64,000 nt of DNA, taken from positions 12,134,001-12,198,000 of the forward strand of contig CM060893.1 of assembly GCA_030762935.1 (NCBI GenBank), read 5' to 3'. The DNA comes from Hymenopus coronatus. Its lineage: Eukaryota > Arthropoda > Insecta > Mantodea > Hymenopodidae. The position numbers were made by a program, and so were the translations under genes. The notes beneath the pieces were generated by a model. That model saw only the letters and a program-made list of their open reading frames with translations, was not told where the DNA came from and searched no databases. Position 1 is the stretch's first letter; every line of letters starts with the position of its first letter. Shown here one piece after another: positions 1 through 11,718 of the stretch.

Positions 1-300
1 AAATTAGATTTTCTGAAAAATGGCTAACGATTTTGATTAAAATGTCGTATATTAAAGTTATTTACGTGACAAATAACATGTATATTTTGAATTTTCTGCG
101 AATAGCCTCTGAAGACTACTTTATTTAGGATGAATTTTTCATAACTCTAAACCGTAAGAGATGGACAAAAACTTAACCCAGAAAAAATGTAGAGCACGTT
201 AAAACACACAATTCATGTTATATACACTTTTTTCGTGGAGTTGATCGTTTTTGAGATATGCCTTTTTCTTGGTTTCACATTTCCTATGAAGATAATTTAG
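1..300 (-). mobile_element. HR element, hairpin half cut off by window edge
   Basis: The stretch matches the middle and distal part of other HR copies: the GATTTTGATTAAAATGTCGTAT block, the GAATAGCCTCTGAAGACTACTTTATT block and the CGTGGAGTTGATCG block. Similarity fades near 290, before the CACATCAGA end, so this copy lacks its terminus. It has no protein-coding signal. Confidence 0.85.
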
Positions 301-717
301 TTTTTTACGAAAACAAGAGACAGATAAGCTCGCAACGCTGCACGTTGTGTGGGTGTCACGTGCACTTTGTCAGTGCATAAATAAACACACCTCACTACTG
401 TAGTAGGCCAATTAGAATGCTAGTTGCATCCCCTGCGTCGTGTTTTCAAGCGACCGACGTGTTTACCTCCAGAAGCCGGTTCAGAAATCTCAACGCAACG
501 TTGCCGAATTGCTTCACGTCTGAAAAGGCTGCTCGGAGTATTCCTTTAATGCTTTTAAATGGTTAATTATTTCCAAGCTCTGTGTGATGTCCCATGTGAT
601 GACCAAAACTAATATCAGAAATGCGTTTCTCCACGCATCTTACAAATAACACATTGTTTTCTTCGTACTCTCTTGTGGAATTACGCATCTAATTTGGAAC
701 AATCATAATTTATGTTT
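301..717. other. Unassigned spacer
   Basis: No ORF, RNA gene or repeat is recognised here. GC is slightly higher than in the flanking HR copies (for example near 330-480). It could be host unique sequence or an old repeat. Confidence 0.5.
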
Positions 718-1508
718 ACTTTCTCTATACGTACTATGTACATAGTATAAAGAGAAGGTATTGTAATGTACCCAAAAATTCGATACCGAGATAACACCGC
801 AAATACATGTTTTGGGTCCCCCTGAATCCAAAAAAAGCATTTTTAGAAAAATCTCCGTGTGTGTCTGTCTGTCTGTCTGTGTCTGTGGGCAACATAGCTC
901 AAAAACGAAAAGACCGTTAAATACCTAACTTGGTATTTAAGTTTGGTATTTTCCAAGGATGTGACACGAAGATTTTCAAGAAAATCCCCCCACCCCAAAC
1001 TACCCTTTACATGGAACTTTTTTTCAAAAATTTTGATTTTCTAAAAAATGGCTCTAACGATTTTGATTAACATATCGTATATTAAAGATATTTACCTGAC
1101 AAATAAAATGTATATGTTGAATTTTATGTGAATGGCCTTTGAAGACTACTTTATTCTGGATGAATTTTGCATAACTGGTAAACCGTAAGAGATTGTCAAA
1201 AATGTTTGAGCACATTAAAAGACACAATTTATGTTATATACATTTTTTTCGTGGAGTTGATAGTTTTTGAGGTAATACTTGTTTTTGGTTTCAGCTATGA
1301 AAAACTTATACTTTTCTCATACAGGAATTTGTCAACTCGTGTCCACACAAGTAAAGGAACTTTAGTCACATAGCAACCAGCTTTTGACTATCATTTTAAC
1401 CTATGGTACTTTTTTGTCAATTAGCATGAAGTAAATATATGCATAAGCTTTTTAACAATAATTTGTTACAGGTCTGTAGAGAAAGTCATGTGAATGGAAC
1501 ACACCAGA
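718..1508 (-). mobile_element. HR element, complete, with 5-bp target duplication
   Basis: It begins with ACTTTCTCTATACG, folds back on itself through TACTATGTACATAGTATAAAGAGAAGG, carries a short GT/TCTG tract near 860-890, and ends GTAGAGAAAGTCATGTG...CACCAGA. TGTTT lies directly on both sides (713-717 and 1509-1513). This is the clearest non-homopolymer target duplication of any copy. The first and last parts share ACTTTCTCTA/TAGAGAAAGT in inverted orientation. It encodes no recognisable protein. Confidence 0.9.
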
Positions 1509-1849
1509 TGTTTTCGAAATGGGCTGATCAAAGAACAAAATGTCATTATCTGTTTTGTAATAAGTTCCCTTCTACCCGGTATAATAATGGTAGCGAGATC
1601 TGTCTGCATGGAGACCCTAGGATGCTAAGGATCATACGTCAACCTACTTCGTCTATAGTTACTCGAGGTTCTCGTTGCCACACACTCGAGAGCTTACGAG
1701 TAAAAGAAGCGAGAGCGGCACGGGTTTTCACCGTTTCTAATGCCCGTTTTTCAAAATACAATCTTTAAACAGAGTGAGATACGGGAGTTTTACGTCATGT
1801 ACGGCGGTAATATGGGACATGATTTTTCCCTCTCGAATGGTAAGTCTAT
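1509..1849. other. Unassigned spacer
   Basis: A 109-codon open frame crosses from the previous HR end into this stretch. It has no recognisable domain and starts inside the repeat, so I do not treat it as a gene. Nothing else is recognised. Confidence 0.5.
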
Positions 1850-2844
1850 AAGTTTTTAGAAAAATGTCCTTGTATGTTTGTGTGTGTGTGTCTGTGGGCA
1901 GCATAGCTCAAAAACGAAAAGACCGTTAAATACCAAACTTGGATGCGACACGAAGATTTTCAAGAAAATCCCTTCACCCACCCCCAACTACCCTTTACAT
2001 GGAACTTTTTCTCGAAAATTTTGATTAAATATCGTATAGTAAAGATATTCACGTGACAAATAAAGTCTATTTCTTGAATTTTCTGGGAATAGCCTCTGAA
2101 GACTACTTTATTCTGGATCAATTATACGGAATTTTGCTTAACTGTTCAACCGTAAGAGATGGACAAAAACTTACCATACAAAAAATGTAGAGCACGCCAA
2201 AACAGACAATTTATGTTATATGCATTTTTTTCGTGGAATTGATCGTTTTTTAGATATTCCTTGTTTTTGGTTTCAGCTTTGAAAAACATACTTTTCTCAT
2301 ACAGGAATTGGTCAACTCAATCCATACAGACAAAGGAACTTCAGTCACATAGCAACCAGCTTTTGACTATCACTTTAACCTATGGTACTCCTTATTTCTC
2401 TTCTACTTTCAAGGAAGCAAGTAATAAGACTATTTCTGCTAATTTTTTTCTCGATTAGCATGAAGTAAATAGAAGCATAAGCTTTTTAACAATAATTTAT
2501 TGCAGAGATGTGGAAATTAAACGGCGTGTTATTTATGGACGCTCTTTAACTGCTGTGGTTTTCAGCGTCCCATTCTGTACTGGGCGTGAATTACCGCTTC
2601 ATTTTGCTCAGAGGCGTATCTATCAGGCTTGAGGTTCTTTTACGTGCCGTAAATCTACGACACGGGACCCACTGCTTTACTTCCCTTCCGAAGGAAGCAA
2701 TGCTAAGGATTTTTACACCCGAAAAAAAAATCCATCGTCCTCCGCCGGGTTTGAACCCGCGACATTGGGTATATGAAGTCAGCATGGTACACCACGGAGG
2801 GCGACACAGAGATGTAAAGAAAGTCATATGGATGGAACACATCA
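1850..2844 (-). mobile_element. HR element lacking its hairpin end, split by a SINE
   Basis: HR similarity starts abruptly at TTTTTAGAAAAATGTCC, just before the GT tract, so the hairpin half is missing. It continues to TTGCAGAGATGT near 2513, is interrupted by about 290 bp, and resumes at CAGAGATGTAAAGAAAGTC to finish with CACATCAGA at 2844. The interruption is the tRNA-like SINE at 2514-2806. Confidence 0.85.
2514..2806 (-). mobile_element. tRNA-derived SINE inserted in an HR element
   Basis: On the minus strand the insert opens with a tRNA-like head. It has an A-box-like GTGGTGTACCATGC and a B-box-like GGGTTCAAACCCG, and is followed by a body containing TTCGGAAGGGAAGTAAAGC and GGGTCCCG. 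The 9-bp sequence CAGAGATGT flanks it on both sides (2505-2513 and 2807-2815), as expected for LINE-dependent retroposition. Roughly 290 bp, non-coding. The SINE family name is not known to me. Confidence 0.75.
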
Positions 2845-3767
2845 GATTTTTCTTTTTGTATCTAAATACATTTTTATGAAGAAATGTTCATGATGTTTTT
2901 AGGATAGTTATTATTCCCCATCTCAAGCCTTTGCCGTGCCCATCCGTAGGTGGAGTGATGCATGTAAACACAGTAGTTCGCTAGATACACATTAAAGCCT
3001 GAAATGTGTGTTTCATTCATGGCAATGCTATTAGTAAAGGGATAAAATGAGATACTCTTTGTGTTATGTACATTGTTCTGTATTAAATATCAAATTGTTT
3101 GCATTTATTCACCTCGCATCCTGTATATGTTTTAAAACTATGTGTTGAGGAAGTGCTATAAGAGTGGGGGATTTCCTTGCTCTGACCGGTTTATCGTGTC
3201 ACTGGAAACGCATTTCTTTTAAAGTGATTCTTGAAGTGCGTATCAAAGGGTGCGTACCCAACAAGCAACACAGAGTTTTTTCGGCTGATGTATGTTTGTT
3301 TTATTAATTTGACAGCTATATAGGGACCGCGGGGGGTCGATGAATGTCACCATGAGCAAGATGCAGCTAATAAAACTGACATGGCGTGTGATACGCCAGT
3401 AAATACCAATCTGCCGCCATCACCACCACCTGACGCTCGCCGCCGATGTTCTCTTGTTTGCCATTTCCAAACAAGTGTTCACTGTCCCCGACATGCAGGA
3501 GCAAAACAACCGCCGGCTTTCGGCACGTTCGTCCTCACAAACCCTGCCCTTGCTCTGGATCTCACAGATTTCTCTCTTCCTCATATTTAACGAGATAAAC
3601 ATAAGCAGAAAAGTTTAAGTACACATTTTGTTATAAGCACAAGAAAAACTCAAAATCTGAATGAATAGGTGTATTTATAGATATAACAACATCACACAAA
3701 GAATTTCAACAATCGCACGGGGCCACAGACGTACGTGCTTTTGTAATACACACAATAAAAAGCAATA
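2845..3767. other. Unassigned spacer
   Basis: About 920 bp without recognised repeat or gene. Short open frames near 3381-3602 overlap on both strands, have simple compositions and match no family I recognise. Possible host unique sequence. Confidence 0.5.
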
Positions 3768-4596
3768 TCTGATGTGTACCATTCACACGCCTTTCTCTAC
3801 GTCTCTGCAACAAATTATTCTTAAAAAGCTCATACTTCGATTTATTTCAAGCTAATCAGACAAAAATAGCAAAAATAGACTTATTACTTGCTTCCCTGTA
3901 AGTAGAAGCGAAATAAGGGAGTACCATAGGTTAAAGTGACAGCCAAAAGCTGGTTGCTATGTGGCTGAAGTTCCTTTGTTTGTATGGACACGAGTTGACA
4001 AATTCCTGTATGAGAAAATAAGTTTTTCATAGCAGAAACCAAAAACAAGGAACGTCTCCAAAACGATAAAAAATGTACATAACATAAATTGTATGTTTTA
4101 ACGTGCAGTAAGTTTTTGTCCATCTCTTAAGGTTTAGCAGTTATTCAAAATTCCGTAAAATTCATCCAGAATAAACTACTCTTCAGAGGCTATTCCTAGA
4201 AAATGCAAGATATACATTTTATTTGTCAGATAAATATGTTTAATATACGAAATTTTAATCAAAATCGTTAGAGCCAAATTTTCGAAAAAATTTCCATCTA
4301 AAGGGTGGTTGAGGTTGGGGGGATTTTTCTCAAAATCTTCGTGTCGCATCCCTGGAAGATATTAATCTTAAATACCAAGTTTGGTAGTTTAGCGACTTTT
4401 CGTTTTTGAGTTATCGTGTTCACGGACACACACACACACCTATACACACACACACACGGACGTTTTTGTGAATATGTTTTTTTTGGATATTATGGATCCT
4501 AAAACATATATTTCCGGTGAAATCTCGGTATCGAATTTTTGGTTGGAGTGTAATACCTTCTCTATACACTATGTACATAGTACGTATAGAGAAAGT
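3768..4596 (+). mobile_element. HR element, complete
   Basis: It starts TCTGATGTGTACC, carries a (CA)n tract near 4425-4460, and ends in the palindrome CTTCTCTATACAC..GTACGTATAGAGAAAGT. The flanks CAATA and ATAAA do not match, so this copy gives no support for a target duplication. Confidence 0.9.
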
Positions 4597-4654
4597 ATAA
4601 AGATTAAGGTGTTACATTTACACAGCTTTCTCTACTCTTATCTTTCATTAGTCC

Positions 4655-5215
4655 GTATGTATGTGTGTGTATGTATGTAATGTATGTATTTATTTTATTC
4701 TCTGCAACTGGGTACTGCCCGGTGATAGAGTTAAATATACAAAATTCACTTACAATGTCTTAAAGTTAAATTAATAATAGTTATACAAGTAATATATTAC
4801 ATACACATATTTTTTTAAATGCCTACCTACTTATTATTCAGTATGGCAATACTTAGGTCAATTACCAGCATGTTTATAAACATTAATACTATACATTACT
4901 AATATATACATTAATAATAATATACACTAATACAGTTTTAGAAATCCTTAATTACTTCACAATATTTACTCAAATTAACTAATATTTATTCTCTTTAAAT
5001 TATGCCCAAACTGGTTTAAGGTTAGAGGGCAGCCCTGAAAGGCTACTACAGACAATTCATTCCATTCCTCAATGGTCCGATTAACAAAAGAAAATTTTAC
5101 TACGTCGGTTCTGTACCTTCTACCCTTAATTTTATACAAATGATCGTTTCGTCCCTAGTATGTCGGGTTTTCTAACCTCTTTCTAACGTCCACCCATTTT
5201 TTTCTTTTTTCGAGT
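4655..5215 (-). pseudogene. LINE 3' end (CR1/L2-type reverse transcriptase C-terminus plus 3' UTR)
   Basis: Read on the minus strand from about 5151 to 4975, one frame gives RNDHLYKIKGRR, then KFSFVNRTIEEWNEL and a terminal NQFGHNLKRINIS before a stop. This is the [YF]SF.NRT...WN.L signature at the end of CR1/L2/Jockey-type LINE polyproteins. An in-frame stop lies just upstream. The 3' UTR then runs to a TTGCAGAGAATAAAATAAATACATAC tail at 4655-4710, and a related 3' UTR recurs at 42.7 kb. It is severely 5' truncated, as is usual for LINE insertions. The exact clade is uncertain. Confidence 0.7.
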
Positions 5216-5723
5216 GGAGTGGAAAAACCCAATCTACAGGCGACAGAGGGGATAGCTCTGCCAAGTGTGGGGGTCGCCCTAAACTGGCAATACCCACTAA
5301 AAAACCACTCCACCGGAGAGAATTCGGGTGTAGGAATGCTGCAGTACCGCTTGTTGCACCTGCGGATTCAAGGAGCGGGTGCTATGGCTAGCCAAAGGCC
5401 ATAGCCAGGAGAGAGTGAGGGCCAGGACGCAAACATGACCGGAGCCCTGATTGCGCCCTTGGAAGATTTGTGGTGAGGAATAAGTACATATTGTGTGTGT
5501 ATATATCTGCAGCCCTGTAACAAAAGGACGTAGTCAGTATAACATTTTCTGCCCTTTCGGGCAAAGTCGTTGGCATTTAGACCAGTATACGCTTTAAATA
5601 GAGCGACTAACCTATGCGTTTTGCGCCAAACTTTCAGCGGCTGCTATTTACTCTCTTCACCTTTCGTAAGTCCAAAATCTTTACCTCTCTTAATGAATTT
5701 AACTCTCCTAAGACAATTTTATT
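5216..5723. other. Unassigned, GC-richer spacer
   Basis: Contains a 61-codon open frame at 5219-5404 and a 62-codon one on the other strand. Neither has a recognised domain. Composition is less AT-rich than the surroundings. It could be a further piece of the adjacent LINE or a different old retroelement; I cannot decide. Confidence 0.4.
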
Positions 5724-6168
5724 ACTTTCTCTAGCACGTGCGTACAGGCAGCATACATAGTAGCTAGTGAAGGTGTATTCCACCCAAAAATTCCATGTCG
5801 AGATTTCACCAGAAAAGTATGTTTTGAGGACCCTAAGTGGAAAAAGGTCTGTGTGTGTCTGTGGACAGCATAGCTCAAAAACGAAAATACCGTTAAATAC
5901 CAAACATGGTATCTATGTTTAGTATCTTCCAAGGATGCGACATGAAGATTTTCAACAAAATCCCGCTCACCACAAACTACCCTTTATATGGAAAAATGTT
6001 TCAGAATTTTGTTTTTCTCAAAAATGGCACTGAGGATTTTGATTAAAGGTACTTATATCACAAATAAAATAAAAGTTTCGAATAGCCTCTGAAAATCTCT
6101 TTATTCTGGAATTTGCAGAATGTTACATAGCGGTTAATAAAACATATCAATTATATTTATACGTTTTT
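5724..6168 (-). mobile_element. HR element, truncated by the next HR copy
   Basis: The hairpin end is divergent (ACTTTCTCTAGCACGTGCG...TAGCTAGTGAAGG). The body matches down to AATTATATTTATACGTTTTT, where a second minus-strand HR starts inside the T-run. The distal half is not seen downstream. Confidence 0.8.
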
Positions 6169-6550
6169 ACTTTATCTACACGTACTATGTGCATAGTGTG
6201 TAGAGAAGGTATTGCACTCCACCAAAAAGTTCGATACCGAGATTTCACCGGAAATATGTATATTTTAGGGTCCCCTTTATCTAAAAAGAGTATTTTCAGA
6301 AAAATATCCGCGTGTGTGTGTGTGTGTGTGAACTCAAAAAGGAAAAGTCGGTAAAATGCCAAACTTGAAATTAAGTTTAGTATCTTCCAGCGATGCGACC
6401 CAAAGATTTTGAGAAAAATCCTCCGACTACCCTTTACATGGAATATTTTTTCGAAAATTTTGATTTTCTCAAAAATGTCTCTAACAATTTTGATTAAAAT
6501 ATCGTATATTAAAGATCTTTACCTGACAAATAAAATGTATTTCTTGAATT
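6169..6550 (-). mobile_element. HR element, proximal half only
   Basis: Has a good hairpin end (ACTTTATCTACACG..GTGTGTAGAGAAGG), ATTCGATACCGAG-type core and a GT tract. The match stops at AAATGTATTTCTTGAATT and joins a + oriented HR end. It sits in the same T-run of an older minus copy that is also disrupted at 32323. Confidence 0.8.
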
Positions 6551-6655
6551 CACACACACAGATGGACATTTTTTCTAAAAGCATATATTTCCGGTGACAT
6601 CTCGGTATCGAATTTTTGGGTGCAATACAATACCTTAGGTACATAGTACGTATAT
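6551..6655 (+). mobile_element. HR 3' hairpin-end fragment
   Basis: CACACACACAGATGGAC, then CATATATTTCCGGTGA and the TCGGTATCGAATTTTTGGG block, then a shortened palindrome ACCTTAGGTACATAGTACG. About 100 bp of the hairpin end in + orientation, so 6169-6655 is a head-to-head chimera. Confidence 0.75.
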
Positions 6656-7166
6656 TTTAAGGGTAGGATTCAGGGGATCTCAAAGCGTGTATTTGTGGTG
6701 AAACCTCGACAAATCGTTGTGTGTCGTACTGGAGACAAAGTTTGAGAACGAACAATGTTCTTGATTTAGAAAACGTAACATCCTTGCAGTGGTATGTTTT
6801 AAGATTTGTAAGGAAGTAAGGGCAGAGTTTCCCACGGAGCGACGACTGCAAGGCACAAACAGACAGGGGAAGTGGGTTAATGATGCGGTTCTTATCTCAA
6901 AAGATAATTTTCCGCAATTTCCAAAGAAAGCCGCAATCAGCTGAATTGCGCTAGTGACGTAATGCGCCAAGACAGCATCTCGTTAGGCATCCATTGTGTG
7001 GCTCGGCAGCAAAACAACGTGTTTTGTAAACAGGGGTGGCCTCCCTTTCATAATAATAATTACCAGGGCTATGAACTGCCTCCAATTCCAAAATAACCAC
7101 AATTTCCAGCTCTGTCCATGCACACACGCTCCCTCTGTCTAGTAAATATAACACTTTTACTATTTT
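6656..7166. other. Unassigned spacer
   Basis: Short overlapping frames on the minus strand (64-110 codons) show no recognised family; one runs into the HR hairpin. Nothing else is recognised. Confidence 0.45.
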
Positions 7167-8917
7167 ACTTTCTATAAACGTACTAGGTATGTATATAGTG
7201 TATAGAGAAGGTATTGTAATGCACCCAAAAATTCGATACCGAGATTTCACCGGAAATACATGTTTTAGCACACCTGAATACAAAAAATCTGATGTGTTAC
7301 ACTCACAAAACTTTCTCTAGCTGTTCTAGAAACTTCATACATAAGATTCTTCTTTTTCTGCACCTTGTTAATCGATACTCATTAGCACAATGGTCTTATT
7401 ATTTAGTTCCGTATAAGTAGGAAGAAAATAAGGGATTACACTAGGCTAAACCAATAGTCAAATGTTTTAAAAGCTGTCGTTATGCGATTGTCATTACAAA
7501 TCGCTTCTCTTCTTGGCCAGGAGTAGAACAAAAGAAAAACGGACACTCCTGTCTAAGAAAAATATAAGTACTTCACAACTGAAACTAATAACAATGAATA
7601 CCTCAAAAACGGTAAGCTCCACGAAAAAAATGTATATGACGTAAATTGTGTATTTTAACAAGACCTACACTTTTGTATAGTAAGTTTTTGTCTATCTATT
7701 ACGGTTTATTAGCTATGCCAAATTAAGCAAAATTCATCCAGAATAAACAGGTCTTTAGAAGCTATTCCCAGAAAATTCAAGATATACATTTTATTTGCCA
7801 GGTAAATGTCTTTAATATACGATATTTTAATCAAAATCGTTAGAGCCATTTTTAAGAAAATCAAAATTTTCGAAAAAAGTTCCATGTAAAGGGTAGTTTG
7901 GGGTGGGGGGATTTTTCTCAAAATGTTCGTGTCGCATCCCTGAAAGATTCTAAACTTAAATACCAAGTTTGGTATTTTACCGACTTTTCATTTTTGAGTT
8001 ACCGTGTTCACGGACACACTGACACATGGACCTTTTTCTGAAAATACCTTTTTTAGATAAAGGGGACCCTAAAACATATTTCCGCTGAAATCTCGGTATC
8101 GAATTTTTAGTGGAGTGCAATACCTTCTCTATACACTATGTACATAGTTCGTATAGAGAAAGTAAAAAGCATCTCTGTATGTCTGTCTGTCTGTGTGTAT
8201 GTGTGTGAATGTCTGTGGGCAGCATAGCTCAAAAACGAAAAGACTGTTGAATACCAAACTTGGTATTTAAGTTCGATATCTTCCAAGGATGCGACACGAA
8301 GATTTACAAGAAAATCCTCCCATCCCCAACTACACTTTACATGGAACTTTCTTCAAACATTTTGAATTTCTAAAAAATGGCTCTAACGATTTTGATTAAA
8401 ATATTGTATATTAAAGACATTTACCTGACAAATAAAATGTATGTCTTTGAATTTTCTGGGATTAGCCTCTGAAGACTACTTTATTCTGGATCAATTTCAC
8501 GGAATTTTGTATAACTGGTAAAGCGTAAGAGATGGACAAAAACTTAACACACAAAAAATGTAGAGCACATTGAAACACACAATTTATGTTACATACATTT
8601 TTTTCGTGGAGTTGATCGTTATTTAAATAGTCTTTGTTTTTGGTTTCAGCCTTGAAAAACTTATACTTTTCTTATAAGGAATTTGTAAACTCGTATCCAT
8701 ACAAACAAAGGAACTTCAGTTACATAGCAACCAACTTTTGACTATCACTTTAACCTATGATACTCCCTTATTTCGCTTCTACTTACCAGGAAGCAAGTAA
8801 TAAGATTGTTTCTGCTATGTTTTTCTCGATGAGCATGAAGTAAATAGAAGCATAAGGTTTTTAACAATAATTTGTTGCAGGGATGTAGAGAAAGTCATGT
8901 GAATGGAACACATCAGT
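7167..8917 (-). mobile_element. HR element interrupted by a + HR element
   Basis: The hairpin end and first about 120 bp lie at 7167-7287 and stop in an A-run after CTGAATAC. The remainder resumes at 8164 in AAAAAGCATCTCTG and runs to CACATCAG near 8916. The A-run totals 11 (6 left, 5 right), against about 7 in uninterrupted copies. Confidence 0.9.
7288..8163 (+). mobile_element. HR element, complete, nested
   Basis: Starts TCTGATGTGTTACACTC and ends CGTATAGAGAAAGT. It belongs to a sub-group ('B') recognisable by a block with TTTTAAAAGCTGTCGTTATG and CTTGGCCAGGAGTAGAAC near 7465-7525, shared with the copies at 18251, 48386 and 50731. Inserted in the A-run of a minus-strand HR. Confidence 0.9.
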
Positions 8918-9139
8918 TTTTTAACCTCCTAATATAGTTGGTAGAACAAACAGCTAGCAATTTCCTCCAAATATTTGATATTGAATTTACACTGACAATT
9001 CAGTTCAACTATTAACATATTGAAGCCCAAGCATTTCTTCAGTTGAAGGGCCAAGATACCTAGGGCTTTTACTCCTAATTTCAGTTATTATTTACAAAAT
9101 CAAATTTGCCAAGAAGTATCAAATATGAGTTTGAACAAA

Positions 9140-9979
9140 TCTGATGTGTTCCATTCACATGACTTTCTCTATATCTCTGTAAAAAATTATTGTTAATAAG
9201 CTTATCTTTTATTTATTTCATGCTAATCGAGAAAAATTAGCAGAAATAGTCTTACTTCTTGCTTTATTGTAAGTAGAAGTGAAATAAGGGAGTACCATAG
9301 GTTAAAGTGAAAGCCAAAAGCTGGTTACTATGTGACTGTTCCTTTGTTTGTATGGACAGGAGTTGATAAATTCCTGTATGAGAAAATTGTTTTTCAAAGC
9401 TGAAACCAAGAAGAAGGAATATCTCAAAAACGATCAACTCCACGAAAAAAATGTATATGACATAAATTGTGTGTTTTAACGTGCTCTACATTTTTTGTGT
9501 GTTAAGTTTTTGTCCATCTCTTACGGTTTAGTACTTATGCAAAATTCATCCATAATAAAGTAGACTTCAGAGGCTATTCCAAGAAAATTAAAAATATACA
9601 TTTTATTTGTAAGGTAAATATCTTTAATATATGATATTTTAATCAAAATCGTTAAGAGCCATTTTTTAGAAAATCCAAATTTTCGAAGAAAGTTCCATGT
9701 AAAGGGTAGTTTGGAGTGGGGGGATTTTTCTCAAAATCTTAGTGTTGCATCCCTGGAAGATACTAAACTTAAATACCAAATTTGGTATTTTACTGACTTT
9801 TCGTTTTTGAGTTATCGTGTTCAAAGACTCACGGACACACACGGACCTTTTTCTGAAAATTTCTTTTTTGGATACAGGGGACCCTAAACATATATTTCCG
9901 GTGAAATCTCGGTATCGAATTTTTTGGTGGAGTGCAATACCTTCTCTATACACTATGTACATAGACTTATAGAGAAAGT
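9140..9979 (+). mobile_element. HR element, complete
   Basis: TCTGATGTGTTCC start, block CTTATTTC...GAAGC near 9250-9290, CA tract near 9830, palindromic end with part of the loop missing (CATAGACTTATAGAGAAAGT). Flanks ACAAA/AAAAA agree at 4 of 5 positions. Confidence 0.9.
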
Positions 9980-10549
9980 AAAAAACTGCGAAAAGCTGCT
10001 TACACTACATTCATTGAAAGTTCGAAAAACTCTCCCTCGGAATCGGAATTTTTCACAGCTTTATTTGTATCCTGAATTTCAACTTCAAGCAAAATAGCGC
10101 AACTACCCTAGAGTAGTGAATATTACTAACGCTCCTAAAATTCCTAATAGTTGACTAAAGCAAGGACAGATGGTAGCACAAATCAGACAACCAAACGATA
10201 ACTGATGTATGTTCTTTGCCACATAGCCCAAGACCGAGTTACAGTCGTGGAATTGCATTAAATTTTTTAGAAATACCTGCCCGAGGTATGCTTGGCTTCA
10301 ATGTGTTAAAGCGCCAATACAATGGCCGAGAATAGGCAATTTCAACATATTGCGGTCATCTGACTGGAGTGATATTGTCGAAACATCTTATCGCAGCTGA
10401 TGTTCATTTCTCCTGTTTTGGTTATTGATAACAAGGTCACAATCCAGGCAGCCAACCTTCACTTTTAATAACTGCCAGTTCCACAATTAATTCGGTTAGA
10501 ATGTTTATTTAAAGTTTTATCCAATTCATAATGTATTTAGTTCATAAAA
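9980..10549. other. Unassigned spacer with a second low-copy repeat
   Basis: Positions about 10310-10400 (AAAGCGCCAATACAATGGCC ... ATATTGTCGAAACATCT) recur in diverged form at 15728-15800. This is a separate, old interspersed repeat of unknown type. No gene is recognised. Confidence 0.5.
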
Positions 10550-10550
10550 C

Positions 10551-11374
10551 CTTATGTGTTCCATTCACATGACTTTCTCTGCAACAAATAATAGCTAAAA
10601 AAACTTATGCCTCTATTTACTTCATTCTAAGCGAGAAAAAAATTAGCAGAAATAGTCTTATTACTTGCTTCTTTGTAAGTAGAAGCGAACTAAGGGAGTA
10701 CCATAAGTTAAAGTGATAATCAAAAGCTGGTTACTATGTGACGTATGCACAGGAGTTGACAAATTCCTGTATGAGAAAAGTATGTTTTTTAAAGCTGAAA
10801 CCAAAAACAAAGAATATCTAAAAAACGATCCACTGCACGAAAAAAATGTATATAACATTAAGTGTGTGTTTTAACATGCTCTACATTTTTTGTGGATTAA
10901 GTTTTTGTCCATCTCTTGCGGTTTAGCAGTTATGCAAAGTTCATCCAGAATAAAGTAGCCTTCAGGCTATTCCCAGAAAATTCAAGATATACATTTTATT
11001 TGTGATAGAAATGGCTTTAATATGAGGCATTTTAATCAAAATCGTTAGAGGCATTTTTAAGAAAAACAAAATTTTCGAATATTTCTCCATGTAAAGGGTA
11101 ATTTGGGGTGGTGGATTTTTTTTTAAATCTTCTTGTCGCATCCTTGGAAGATAAAAAACTTAAATACCAAGTTTGGTATTTAACGGTCTTTTCGCTTTTG
11201 AGCTATGCTGGCCACAGATACACATATACCCGGAGACAGACACACACACGGGCATTTTTCTGAGAATGCTTTTTTTCATTCAAGGGGTCTCAAAACATAT
11301 ATTTCCGGTGAAATCTCTGTATTGAATTTTTGGGTGCAATACAATACCTTCTCTATACACTATGTGTATAAAGT
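10551..11374 (+). mobile_element. HR element, near complete, decayed hairpin
   Basis: Starts CTTATGTGTTCCATTCACATG. The short CTCTACATC-type segment of the sub-terminal inverted repeat has been deleted, and the hairpin end is reduced to CTTCTCTATACACTATGTGTATAAAGT. Internal blocks are in normal order. Confidence 0.85.
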
Positions 11375-11718
11375 ATGTAAAAATAATATGTTTTGTTTTA
11401 GACATTAATAAAACCCCTATTATTTTTAGTTTCAGAAAATGTATGCTTTGGGGGGGGGTTAAGAAGATTTTAATAAATTTAAATATAATTTAAATGCAAA
11501 GCTTAAAGCTATTATGCAGTGCCCCTTTTTAGAACATTTGTATCTTTAAATTCAGTTTTCTCAAAACAGCATTTGTGGACACTTATGTAGGTAGCTTTTT
11601 CTCAGAAAGTATGAGAGCTGGAGAGCTGCAATTTTCAGCACATAGTTTAACTTTCTGAACCACAATCGTGATGTTATAATAGCAACAACGTCGCAAATTT
11701 TCCACATTTTTACTTTTT
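11375..11718. other. Unassigned spacer
   Basis: AT-rich with a G-run at 11448-11457. No gene or repeat is recognised. Confidence 0.45.

Noticed and set aside
718..1508. Classification of HR as a canonical Helitron (5' TC, 3' hairpin)
   Set aside because: The TC start and the hairpin fit loosely. But there is no CTRR end, insertions are not between A and T, and most flanks suggest a 5-bp duplication. Left as unresolved.
1439..1768. 109-codon ORF as a host gene
   Set aside because: Starts inside an HR end, has no domain and no splice or promoter signal.
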